Below, in pieces: positions 9,011-16,829 of a stretch of DNA of 64,000 bases; positions within the stretch are counted from its first letter, which is position 1; every line of letters begins with the position of its first letter. Source of the stretch: Maridesulfovibrio sp050916235 (GTDB taxonomy: Bacteria; Desulfobacterota; Desulfovibrionia; Desulfovibrionales; Desulfovibrionaceae); NCBI RefSeq assembly GCF_050916235.1, contig NZ_CP104854.1, forward strand, positions 3,844,001 through 3,908,000, given 5' to 3'. The translations under genes and the position numbers were made by a program. The notes below the pieces were generated by a model. That model did not search any database and was not told the DNA's origin. It saw nothing but the letters and a program-made list of their open reading frames with translations.

Positions 9011-12000
9011 TTATGCTGCATAGCCATGTAAATCTGTCTGCGGGATGAGCCTGTCCAGTTCTTTGAGGTAATCCTCATATCTGTGCAGATAGAATGAAAG
9101 CGGTCTGGAAAAATTGTTTCCTATCAGACCATCTACAATAATATGGGATACAGCCTGTTTCTCTCGCAGAATCTGTTGGGTGCAGCGGAATACAACCCGT
9201 TCGTCTGTGGACATGCGTTCAATTGCCTGCTGCAGCGCCTCCTTGGCTCTGGGTTGAAACATCCGCAGATAGAGCAGATCCAGTGCGTTTGCCATGAGTA
9301 TTGAGTCGTCATTGCTGTTTCGGTTCCGGCAGATATTAATGAACCTGTCCGGAGTTTCCATCAGTGCCGGAAGGTCTTCATCGGGGAACCTTACTTCAAC
9401 TTCCGAAAAGAATTCGAGTACCTGACGGATCTTTTCTTCATAATCCCATGCTCTTGCAGTGATGTTCTCTTTGCGGTCTGCCAGCCCCTCCAGAAATCCT
9501 GCCGCACAGTCCGATGCCAGTTTGGAAATTACTGCTGCCCATTGTTGCAGAAGAAGGTCGATCTCCTGTGCCCCGAATAAATAGAGCAGGAGTGAAACCG
9601 AATAACTGAGGACTATCGCGATGGGAATTGAGATTATACTGCGGAAAAAATTACCGAATGCAGCTTCCTTTGGCAGTTCGCGGAGGATGTTGTGGCTTGT
9701 GATATAGATCCCGTTGGTTATGGCCATGATGGTGTACAGGAGTCCGGGCGAAGTCGTTACGTTAATGCCGAAAACATTGTCCAGAACCATTGATTTGCAC
9801 AGCCAGTCGAGCAGTGGAACCGAAAATCCGGTGTAAAGAAGGGAATCTGAAATGCGGTTCCAGTTTATAAAATCATTCCAGGTCAGGTATGGCGACCTTT
9901 TCAGACCTCCTCCGCCCAGTACGGATTGGATGATGTTGCGCACTCCGGTGATGGAAAACCATATGAATCCGCCAAGCCATGACAGTACCCACCAGTCTTT
10001 GGTCAGGTAGAAAGTCAGGAATGCCGGAATGAATCCGGCGATTATCTTGAGCAGGTTTTTAAGCGTACTGTTGATGTAGCGCCCGTCAGGCCTTCCCACT
10101 GCTTCTGTTTTTTCTCTTCTCAAGGAAAGGTTGTTCCCGCCGTTACCGGATGTGCCTCCCAGCGGGGTAATATTGCCGCACCGTACTGAATCAAAACAAT
10201 AGTTTTCAATTTCCCATTTTTTCTCTTTCGGATTCAGGATTTCGCGTAAGGGCAGTAACCTTTTTACTTTATCCTGAAATGGACAAGCAGATAGGATTGT
10301 GCTGTTTTGCGCGGTATATTTTAGTGTTTTTGATATATTGGCTGAGACAGGAAGGCATTTCCTGTCCGGGTTATCCATTATTTCCTTGCGCGCTCCCGGC
10401 GGTAGGGTTTCAGTTACGGCGAATCCCATTCCTATTGCCCGCAAAGAGCCTCCGGTAGACCCGCTGCCGATTCGAGTTCTTATTTTGCGGTGTTTATATA
10501 CATTTTTCAGCACATCGATGTTTTGCTGTATGTGCAGCAGCTTATCCAACTGCTCTGCGTTCCTGTCCTTGTCCCGGCGAAGTTTTTCCACGCAGTTTCG
10601 GACGATTCTTTTAAGCACGATTGAATTACCTGTGTTCAGGGCCTGTTGAAGTTTGTTGAATGGAACGCGGCCCAGCAGATGTGACTCAGTCATGTTTTTA
10701 AGGTTTATCAGTTCAAAGTGGGTAATGCGTCCGCAACAGTCGTAAACGATCTCCACCGCGTCTTCGAGTTCCATGTTTTCAAGTATAAGCGTTATTCTGC
10801 TGGAAGGGCAGGCCTTGACCAGTCTTTCTGTCATTTCAGCGGGGGCAAGGCGCATGAATTCAGGCAGATTTCCGGTAAAAGACGGGTTGTCCGGGTCTGG
10901 TATCCCCGGGTTCGCCTGCGGGGCAAGATAGCGGGCGGCAATGGTATCCGGATCAAGCAGGTTGATGGAGTCCACCTGCTTTTCGATGCGGTTTTGCTCT
11001 TCGGCCGAAGCGTAATTGTATGCTCCGCCAAGTTCGTCAACCCGCCTTTTGAAATGCGGCAGAGAGTGTTCATGGATGAATTTGCCAAGGTGGGTCAGGG
11101 TCGGGGCTATGGATTTGATGCTGGAGAGGAACGTGGCGTAATCTATTTCAGGCAGATCAACTCCTATTTCTCTTTTTATGGACTGGCGGTGTATTAAGTT
11201 GAATTCATTGGCTGCACTCCTGATATATTCAGCACGTACATACTGAATCTGTCTTCCTGAGTTCATTATTTCCTGAACTTCCGGCCTTCCGAAAAATCCT
11301 GCAATATCCCTTTGGTCCAGGATGTTCTTGGGGGTCCAGACCAGTTTTACAAAGCGATTCCCTGCCAATGCCCTGAATTCGATTCCGAATTCAATGTTTA
11401 TATCCAGAATCTGTGCGGCCGAATACAGCTCGGTGGCAACTTCAGGGATCAGGTAGTCGTAATATACAACCCGCAGCCTGCGAATTCCCTTTATCCATGC
11501 ATCCATGATCAGATGTGATGCGGATTTCCTGCCTTTGCTGTTGGCATCATGTACTCTGTCGTCAAAGGTCAGTTGGTTCCATTCCTCCGGCATTTCGAGC
11601 AGATGGTATTTTTTGAGCTGTTCGCGGATAAAGCTGCTTTTGCCGAAGGATACGCAGCGAAAGTCATGCGCGAGTTTGAGCTGCCTGAGTTCGTCATTGC
11701 CTGATCTGATGATCTCCTTTGCGATCTGGATGAGAACCCTTGCCCGGTTATTGCGCATATTGGTTTTGGAGGTTGCAAGAACCTCGTTTCTGAGCGCGGA
11801 TAGGGCGCGCAGTCTTTCCTCCACCTTTTCCGATTCAAGAGATTCCAGAAGATTCAGTGCGGCATAGGCGATCCTTATGCCGTAGGGCGCAGCAAGTTCC
11901 TTTATCCCATGCGGTTTAAGGTAGGGACTGAGCAGGGATTTGAATCTGGCCCGGTCTTTCTTGCGGGAAATTATATCGTTGAAAAGTTCAACCAGCCTGT

Positions 12001-12040
12001 AGTCATTCCGATCAAAGTAAATGAAGTCGTAGTTCCGCAT
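9011..12040 (-). CDS. Large membrane protein with N-terminal PHP-like region, function unknown
   Basis: 1009 residues from the ATG at 12040 (AGGAG five bases upstream; the GTG two codons earlier overlaps that site). The N-terminal half is soluble; a stretch near residues 200-230 (ELYSAAQILDINIEFGIEFR) resembles the strand-helix pattern of PHP or TIM-barrel hydrolases (usual form: AA..LGI..IPGIEIS), but I see no complete set of metal ligands. A basic, probably flexible linker (about 520-650) follows. About four or five hydrophobic segments lie around 660-840 (FIPAFLTFYLTKDWWVLSWL, then IISIPIAIVLSYSVSLLLYL), and a soluble helical tail ends the protein. It has its own sigma54-type promoter, divergent from the 12-gene train, suggesting a shared response. 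No confident family or activity can be named. Confidence 0.85.
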   Translation of the reverse strand: MRNYDFIYFDRNDYRLVELFNDIISRKKDRARFKSLLSPYLKPHGIKELAAPYGIRIAYAALNLLESLESEKVEERLRALSALRNEVLATSKTNMRNNRARVLIQIAKEIIRSGNDELRQLKLAHDFRCVSFGKSSFIREQLKKYHLLEMPEEWNQLTFDDRVHDANSKGRKSASHLIMDAWIKGIRRLRVVYYDYLIPEVATELYSAAQILDINIEFGIEFRALAGNRFVKLVWTPKNILDQRDIAGFFGRPEVQEIMNSGRQIQYVRAEYIRSAANEFNLIHRQSIKREIGVDLPEIDYATFLSSIKSIAPTLTHLGKFIHEHSLPHFKRRVDELGGAYNYASAEEQNRIEKQVDSINLLDPDTIAARYLAPQANPGIPDPDNPSFTGNLPEFMRLAPAEMTERLVKACPSSRITLILENMELEDAVEIVYDCCGRITHFELINLKNMTESHLLGRVPFNKLQQALNTGNSIVLKRIVRNCVEKLRRDKDRNAEQLDKLLHIQQNIDVLKNVYKHRKIRTRIGSGSTGGSLRAIGMGFAVTETLPPGARKEIMDNPDRKCLPVSANISKTLKYTAQNSTILSACPFQDKVKRLLPLREILNPKEKKWEIENYCFDSVRCGNITPLGGTSGNGGNNLSLRREKTEAVGRPDGRYINSTLKNLLKIIAGFIPAFLTFYLTKDWWVLSWLGGFIWFSITGVRNIIQSVLGGGGLKRSPYLTWNDFINWNRISDSLLYTGFSVPLLDWLCKSMVLDNVFGINVTTSPGLLYTIMAITNGIYITSHNILRELPKEAAFGNFFRSIISIPIAIVLSYSVSLLLYLFGAQEIDLLLQQWAAVISKLASDCAAGFLEGLADRKENITARAWDYEEKIRQVLEFFSEVEVRFPDEDLPALMETPDRFINICRNRNSNDDSILMANALDLLYLRMFQPRAKEALQQAIERMSTDERVVFRCTQQILREKQAVSHIIVDGLIGNNFSRPLSFYLHRYEDYLKELDRLIPQTDLHGYAA

Positions 12041-12075
12041 AATCACTCCTGTCGTATCATTAAGATACTGAGGGT

Positions 12076-12091
12076 TGCACTTACGGTGCCA
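12076..12091 (-). promoter_or_regulatory. Sigma54 (-24/-12) promoter for the 1009-residue membrane protein
   Basis: On the minus strand TGGCACCGTAAGTGCA: a strong TGGCAC box, GG-N10-GC spacing and TGCA at -12. The predicted transcript start is only about 25 bases before the gene's start codon at 12040. Confidence 0.78.
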
Positions 12092-12225
12092 TTTCTCTCT
12101 GTCTCAATCTGCCCGCTTTTTAATGTTTCTCCTTTCTTGTTTTTTTGCCCGATTGACTGTGCTCTTCAGTGTTTTGCGATATTGTTTTGCGTAATTTTAT
12201 GTTTATAAAACAATGTCTTATTTAA

Positions 12226-12241
12226 TGGCACGGCTGCTGCA
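12226..12241 (+). promoter_or_regulatory. Sigma54 (-24/-12) promoter for the 12-gene train
   Basis: TGGCACGGCTGCTGCA, with the full consensus -24 box TGGCACG and GG-N10-GC spacing. It lies 66 bases before the first receiver gene and 135 bases from the divergent -24/-12 element, with AT-rich sequence between them that could hold shared activator sites. Confidence 0.82.
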
Positions 12242-12306
12242 TAAGACGGTCGGTTTCATTGATTTGCCCTGTGCTACCGTAATCAATTTAAAAGGATGAA
12301 TTCGAC

Positions 12307-12723
12307 ATGAGGAACACAAGAATCATGCTTGTGGACGACGAGGACCGTCTGCTCAGCACAACCAAAAAGCTTTTCGAGAAGTTGGGGTTTGACGTTTTTA
12401 CCTGCACTTCCGGGAAAAAGGCTCTTGAACTGCTTGAGCAGGAGGAGATCCACGTTGTCTTTCTTGACATCAAAATGCCGGGCATGGACGGCATCGAAAC
12501 CTTGCAGCGAATCAAAAAGAAGTTCCCTTTTGTGGAAGTCATTATCCTCACAGGGCACGCCTCCATGGAGGCGGCGGTGGAAGGCTTGAAATTGGGTGCA
12601 TTCGATTTCTTGATCAAACCGGTGAGTATGAAGGAGCTGCTTGAAAACGTGGAGGAGGCTTCAGCAAAGATATATCGACAAAAGCAAAGATTATTATCGG
12701 CCCGGAAGGAAGGCTCATCCTAA
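12307..12723 (+). CDS. Single-domain response regulator (receiver only)
   Basis: 138 residues, a complete CheY-like receiver: acidic pair Asp10-Asp11, phospho-acceptor Asp54 (FLDIKMPGMDG), Thr82 and Lys104 in LIKPVS. A basic tail follows (KIYRQKQRLLSARK) but there is no output domain, so it must act by protein contact or as a phosphorelay intermediate. ATG start with AAAGGATG upstream. It is the first gene after the sigma54-type promoter and is followed after 42 bases by a receiver-CBS protein. A strong hairpin spans its stop codon. Confidence 0.92.
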   Translation: MRNTRIMLVDDEDRLLSTTKKLFEKLGFDVFTCTSGKKALELLEQEEIHVVFLDIKMPGMDGIETLQRIKKKFPFVEVIILTGHASMEAAVEGLKLGAFDFLIKPVSMKELLENVEEASAKIYRQKQRLLSARKEGSS

Positions 12724-12736
12724 GTCTTCCTTCCGG
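12702..12736 (+). other. Intercistronic hairpin over a stop codon
   Basis: Perfect 11-bp stem (CCGGAAGGAAG with CTTCCTTCCGG) with a 13-base loop containing the stop codon of the first receiver gene. No U-tract follows, so it is more likely a 3'-end stabiliser or processing signal than a terminator. Confidence 0.7.
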
Positions 12737-12765
12737 TAATTAATGAAATTCAAGGAGGTTACATA

Positions 12766-13665
12766 ATGAGTACCATAAAAGTCCTCATGGTTGACGATGA
12801 GGAGCGCTTTCGTGAGACGACCGCAAAAATACTTTCACGCAAGGGGTTTGAAACAATACTTGCGGGCAGCGGGGAAGAGGCTTTGGAGCACCTTTCCATG
12901 TCGCCGGATGTTGTCATCCTTGACGTGAGAATGGGGGGCATGGACGGACATGAAACCCTCGGAAGAATCAAAGAAGAGAAACCTGACCTGCCGGTGATAA
13001 TGCTTACCGGTCATGGAGATGTGTCAGGTGCCAGGAAGGCTTATTCTTCGGGAGCGTTCGATTATCTTGCCAAGCCCTGCGATATCGACATCCTGGCTGC
13101 CAAGATCAATGAAGCCTACCACAGCACCTCTAAGCAGAAGCAGTCTGAAAAGCTGGTCGGGAACGTGATGATTCCACTTGGGGAGTATACCGAAATAGAT
13201 GCGGACAGCACTGTCGGTGAAGCCATTGCCGCTCTTGAAGAGTCAATGCGCGGCCTGATAGCAACCAACAGGATCATGAAATCCGGCCACAGATCAGTGA
13301 TTGCCAGAAATGCGGATGGAAGTACCGCCGGGATTCTCAGTCCGCGCGACCTCCTCTATGCCGTGCTCCCGGAGTATCTTTCAGCCCCCAAGCCTTCAAC
13401 GGCCGACAGTCTTCAGTATTCGGCCATGTTTTGGGAGGGGCAGTTCACTTCTCTTGCCGAGAAGCTTGGCGGCAAGAAAGTACGATCTCTGCTGTCTGGA
13501 GAGTTCCTGACCATCGAATCCTCAGCGAATCTCATGGAGGCGGCCAATGCCCTGGTCACCACCGGAAAGAGACGCATAATCGTTCAAGAAAACGGTAGGG
13601 ACGTCGGGATCGTCAGGGAACAGGAACTCTTTTACGAAATAGCTCGAATTATTTCGTCCAGATAA
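12766..13665 (+). CDS. Response regulator with receiver and paired CBS domains
   Basis: 299 residues with a consensus AAGGAGGT ribosome site. Receiver domain 1-120: Asp10-Asp11, acceptor Asp53 (VILDVRMGGMDG), Thr in MLTGHG and Lys in LAKPCD. The rest (about 130-299) reads as two CBS motifs (VMIPLGEYTEIDADSTVGEA... SVIARNADGSTAGILSPRDL and VRSLLSGEFLTIESSANLME... RRIIVQENGRDVGIVREQEL). CBS pairs usually bind adenosyl ligands, so the protein could combine a phosphorylation signal with energy state. There is no DNA-binding domain. It sits directly before the DASS transporter (32-base gap), which suggests a regulatory link to transport, as CBS domains often have. That link is inference. Confidence 0.9.
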   Translation: MSTIKVLMVDDEERFRETTAKILSRKGFETILAGSGEEALEHLSMSPDVVILDVRMGGMDGHETLGRIKEEKPDLPVIMLTGHGDVSGARKAYSSGAFDYLAKPCDIDILAAKINEAYHSTSKQKQSEKLVGNVMIPLGEYTEIDADSTVGEAIAALEESMRGLIATNRIMKSGHRSVIARNADGSTAGILSPRDLLYAVLPEYLSAPKPSTADSLQYSAMFWEGQFTSLAEKLGGKKVRSLLSGEFLTIESSANLMEAANALVTTGKRRIIVQENGRDVGIVREQELFYEIARIISSR

Positions 13666-13697
13666 ATACAGCAGATTAGCTATACCGAGGTAATTAT

Positions 13698-15548
13698 ATG
13701 TCCAACTCAAAGAAAAAAGCAACCGGCTACGATAAGTTCGTCAACTGGAAGCTGCTGATTATTCCGGTGATTCTTTTCCTTGTGATTCTCATGCTGCCTA
13801 CCTCACAGGGTATGAAACAGGTCGGAATGCAGTTCTCAGTGGGCCCCAAGGTGGTAACCAACTATATAAGTGAACAGCTTTTCAACAAGGGAAGTGCCGA
13901 CATTGAGCAATGGCAGGTACTTACAGCCCAGATGATGGAACAGAACATGCGGATGGGTGCGCTGAGCAAGACGCGCTTCATGGCACGTGATGAAAAATGG
14001 GTGAAGAAGTACAAGATCCCTGTCGCATCTTCCAACCTGGATAAGGCTCGTAACTATATTGAAAAGAACGTCCCTGAGGACAGGTTTCTTGAGATTATGA
14101 AGGGCGCGTACAACTTGCGCGTAAAGGGTCTTGAGTATTCCGATCTGTCCAAGAAGGACAAGAAAACCGCGGATAAGGGAGCATGGAACATCAAGGTTGC
14201 CATTGCAATGGTTGTCTTTGTTGTCTTCTGCTTCATGACCGAGTGTATGCCGCTTCCCGGCGTAGCATTCTGTATCGGTCTTATCCTTGTATTTACCGGT
14301 GTTATCAGCAGATCACAGGTGGCGGGGCTGTATTGGGATGACGCGGTCTGGTTTATCATGGGTTCGCTCATGTTCGCAGCTGCTTTCGTAAAGACCGGCG
14401 TGGACAAGCGCGTATGCATGCTCATGTTCAAGAAGCTCGCGGTTCCCAATGTCCGCTGGATCACCCTGATATTCTTCGTGGTCATCAGTCCCCTTGCTGC
14501 CTTTATTTCCGACCACGCCCTTGCTGCCATGTTCCTGCCCATCGGTATGCTGCTTTACCAGAACAGCCTTACCGATGAGATCCCCGAGGATAAGGAACTG
14601 GCAAAAATGCTCATGATCACCATTGCCATGGCCTGTAACATCGGCGGCCCCGGTGCTCCCTCCGGTGGTGCCCGCAACGTTATCATGATGACCTACCTCA
14701 CCGATATGTTCGGAATGGACATCGGCTATGCCCAGTGGATGATGTACTGCATGCCCTTTGTCATCGTCATGATCCCCATTACCTGGGTTGCGAGCAACAT
14801 GCTCTTCAAGCCGAGGATCACCTCTCTTGCTCCGGCCATGCGCCATCTTGAAAACGAAATCAACAAGATGGGCAAGTGGAACAGAAGCCAGATCTGGGCA
14901 ATGGTCATCTTCGTGGTGATGGTTTTCGGATGGTTTACTGAAAAAGCCTTCTACAACATCGGTATCTATCCTGTCCGTCTCGGAATCGGTGTAATCGCGG
15001 TTGCCGGTGCTGTTGCGTACCTGCTGGCCGGTGTAGTCAACTGGCGTGACTATCAGGAAAAGGTCGACTGGGGTGTTGTATGGCTCTACGCCGGTGCAAT
15101 CATCTTCGGCCGCACTCTCGACCAGACCGGTGCCGCTTACTGGCTGGCCCAGTCCTGCATCGACATGCTTGCTCCCTTCGGCATGAGCAAGGGCCTGCCC
15201 CTCATGCTGACCTCGAACGGTCTCACTGCTGTACTTACCAACCTTATGGCTGACGGCCCCGCCGCCGCTGCCGTAGGTCCCATCACTCTGAACATGGCCA
15301 GTATTGTGCACCCGGGAACAACCTTCCTGCCGTTCATGGCCATGGCTACCGCAGTGGCATCCTCCTTTGCCTACTGCCTTATTATCGGAACTCCCCCCAA
15401 CGCGATTGTCTATGCTTCCGGTTACCTGGAGCCCAAGGACTATCTGCGGGTCGGAATTCCAATGTGGTTCATTGCCAACATTCTCATCATCCTGATCACA
15501 GCGGTTTACTGGTCCGGAATAGGTTTCGGCAACCTGCCGGCATTCTAA
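13698..15548 (+). CDS. DASS/SLC13-family anion (sodium:sulfate or dicarboxylate) symporter with an N-terminal soluble insertion
   Basis: 616 residues with about 12 hydrophobic segments. Conserved DASS features: FISDHALAAMFLPIG, the SNGLTAVLTNLMADGPAAAA hairpin region and IIGTPPNAIVYASGY near the C-terminus, both typical of Na+/substrate sites. Between the first membrane segment (LLIIPVILFLVILMLP) and the second lies a soluble, charged stretch of roughly 130 residues (about 35-165), which most DASS proteins lack. The substrate cannot be fixed from sequence; sulfate, C4-dicarboxylates or another organic anion are possible. It follows a receiver-CBS regulator by 32 bases and is followed by a 50-residue single-span protein, both probable partners. 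Confidence 0.9.
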   Translation: MSNSKKKATGYDKFVNWKLLIIPVILFLVILMLPTSQGMKQVGMQFSVGPKVVTNYISEQLFNKGSADIEQWQVLTAQMMEQNMRMGALSKTRFMARDEKWVKKYKIPVASSNLDKARNYIEKNVPEDRFLEIMKGAYNLRVKGLEYSDLSKKDKKTADKGAWNIKVAIAMVVFVVFCFMTECMPLPGVAFCIGLILVFTGVISRSQVAGLYWDDAVWFIMGSLMFAAAFVKTGVDKRVCMLMFKKLAVPNVRWITLIFFVVISPLAAFISDHALAAMFLPIGMLLYQNSLTDEIPEDKELAKMLMITIAMACNIGGPGAPSGGARNVIMMTYLTDMFGMDIGYAQWMMYCMPFVIVMIPITWVASNMLFKPRITSLAPAMRHLENEINKMGKWNRSQIWAMVIFVVMVFGWFTEKAFYNIGIYPVRLGIGVIAVAGAVAYLLAGVVNWRDYQEKVDWGVVWLYAGAIIFGRTLDQTGAAYWLAQSCIDMLAPFGMSKGLPLMLTSNGLTAVLTNLMADGPAAAAVGPITLNMASIVHPGTTFLPFMAMATAVASSFAYCLIIGTPPNAIVYASGYLEPKDYLRVGIPMWFIANILIILITAVYWSGIGFGNLPAF

Positions 15549-15561
15549 CACCGCTGCAACC

Positions 15562-15585
15562 TGCGGCCGGCTTCGGCCGGCCGCA
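15562..15585 (+). other. Intercistronic hairpin with C(UUCG)G tetraloop
   Basis: Perfect 10-bp GC-rich stem (TGCGGCCGGC with GCCGGCCGCA) closed by a TTCG loop, 13 bases after the transporter stop. No U-tract, so probably an mRNA 3'-end protector that separates expression of the transporter from downstream genes. Confidence 0.78.
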
Positions 15586-15601
15586 CCCTGGGGGGTAGCA
15601 A

Positions 15602-15754
15602 ATGAATACTGATGAAAAAGATGAAAAGAAATTCGTCCACGAAAACGGGACTACATATTTTTCAAAGAAAACAGAGCGGCAGATTCTATTCGTTCTTACC
15701 TCGGGCATGTTGCTCTGGGGCATAGTTGAAGGGATCACCGGCTATCTGAATTAG
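15602..15754 (+). CDS. Small (50-residue) single-span membrane protein
   Basis: Open frame of 50 codons with a GGGGG ribosome site eight bases before the ATG. The N-terminal half is charged and polar (MNTDEKDEKKFVHENG), followed by TYFSKKTERQ and one hydrophobic helix (ILFVLTSGMLLWGIVEGITG). It lies between the DASS transporter and the Yip1-like gene, with 9 bases to the latter, so it is almost surely translated. It may be a small subunit or regulator of the transporter; I know no named family for it. Confidence 0.75.
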   Translation: MNTDEKDEKKFVHENGTTYFSKKTERQILFVLTSGMLLWGIVEGITGYLN

Positions 15755-15763
15755 GAGTTCGTC

Positions 15764-16348
15764 ATGCAGAATGTGCAGGCACCGACAGTAAAAATGGGAG
15801 TCAGGGAATATCTGGAATCCCTTGTCGCAATCATCCGTTCTCCGGGCGGATTCTTTGAAACGGCCACCGGGGAATCCGGCAGCAGAAGAGCGCTTATCTT
15901 CCTGATGATTTCTGGATTGTTCTACTGCTCGGTGAGTATGACCTATTTTTTTGAGAACTCAGTGCTCATGGGCGTGATCATGATGGTCAATGCCGTATTC
16001 ATGCCTGCACTGGCAGCAGTTTTCTCGTTCTGCATCATGCGGATGATGACCGGGTCAATGGTCTCGTTCTCCAGGGTCTTCAATGTTTATGCCTATTCCA
16101 GCGGGGCCGTGATGGTCATTTCGTGGATTCCGGGACTTGCCTTTGTCATGGAACCGGTTCGCGCCGTTCTTGTAGGAATAGGTCTGTATAAGACCGGAAC
16201 ATTGGGACGTTTTCAGGCCGTTATGACGGTGATCCTTACCGCAGCAATGCTTCTGCTGTTTTTCTGGACCCTTGCCCCGCTGGTGCTGGCAGTCAGGGAC
16301 TCCCTTGAAAGCTGGTCCGCATTTATTTCTGTGACTTCATACAGCTGA
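15764..16348 (+). CDS. Yip1-family-like integral membrane protein
   Basis: 194 residues with an N-terminal soluble part (VREYLESLVAIIRSPGGFFE) and about five hydrophobic segments. The SPGGFFE motif followed by an aromatic-rich helix bundle is typical of bacterial Yip1/DUF proteins (usual form: P..FF). Role is unknown; such proteins are often found next to transporters or regulators. It starts 9 bases after the 50-residue membrane protein, so the two are likely co-translated. A strong hairpin separates it from the next receiver gene. Confidence 0.8.
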   Translation: MQNVQAPTVKMGVREYLESLVAIIRSPGGFFETATGESGSRRALIFLMISGLFYCSVSMTYFFENSVLMGVIMMVNAVFMPALAAVFSFCIMRMMTGSMVSFSRVFNVYAYSSGAVMVISWIPGLAFVMEPVRAVLVGIGLYKTGTLGRFQAVMTVILTAAMLLLFFWTLAPLVLAVRDSLESWSAFISVTSYS

Positions 16349-16375
16349 TCACCCCCCTGATCATCCCCCTTGAAA

Positions 16376-16404
16376 GCAGGCCGGGTATTCCCGGCCCGGC
16401 CTGC
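16376..16404 (+). other. Intercistronic hairpin
   Basis: Perfect 10-bp GC stem (GCAGGCCGGG with CCCGGCCTGC) with a 9-base loop, 27 bases after the Yip1-like stop and 26 bases before the next start. No U-tract. It is the third strong hairpin between genes of this train. Confidence 0.72.
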
Positions 16405-16430
16405 GACAGGGCGGTACAACGGAGAATGAA

Positions 16431-16814
16431 ATGGAAAATATACATGTGCTTCTTGTTGATGATGAAAACGATTTTCTTACCGCCTACAAGCGTCGCCTGA
16501 TCAGGCGCAATGTGGAAGTCTCCCTTGCCTCCAGCGGAATGGAAGCGCTGGAGATGGTCAGAAATGAGGACTTTGACGTGATCGTGCTGGATATAATGAT
16601 GCCGGAAATGTCCGGAATAGAGACCCTTAAAAGGCTGCGCGCCGTAAAGCCGGATATACCTGTGCTGATCCTTACCGGTCATGCGAATATGGAAGCTCTG
16701 GCGCAGGTCGCCGGTGGCGGTGCTTTTGATTATCTTCTCAAGCCCGTTGGAACCGAGGAACTGTATTTCAAGATCAAGGATGCGGCCATGGAGGCCCGTT
16801 TCAGGACAAGTTGA
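16431..16814 (+). CDS. Single-domain response regulator (receiver only)
   Basis: 127 residues; a complete receiver with Asp10-Asp11, acceptor Asp54 (VLDIMMPEMSG), Thr in LILTGHANMEA and Lys in LLKPVG. No output domain. GGAG ribosome site. It lies 15 bases before the PEP-synthase-like gene and probably belongs functionally to that enzyme or to the kinases downstream. It is similar in length and motifs to the receivers at 12307, 21067 and 22384, so these look like local paralogues. Confidence 0.92.
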   Translation: MENIHVLLVDDENDFLTAYKRRLIRRNVEVSLASSGMEALEMVRNEDFDVIVLDIMMPEMSGIETLKRLRAVKPDIPVLILTGHANMEALAQVAGGGAFDYLLKPVGTEELYFKIKDAAMEARFRTS

Positions 16815-16829
16815 AACTGGAGGCCGAGC

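Noticed and set aside
14313..15551. Long minus-strand open frame (412 codons) opposite the DASS transporter
   Set aside because: It is a mirror of the transporter's codon pattern (His- and Gly-rich), has no ribosome site and no family resemblance.
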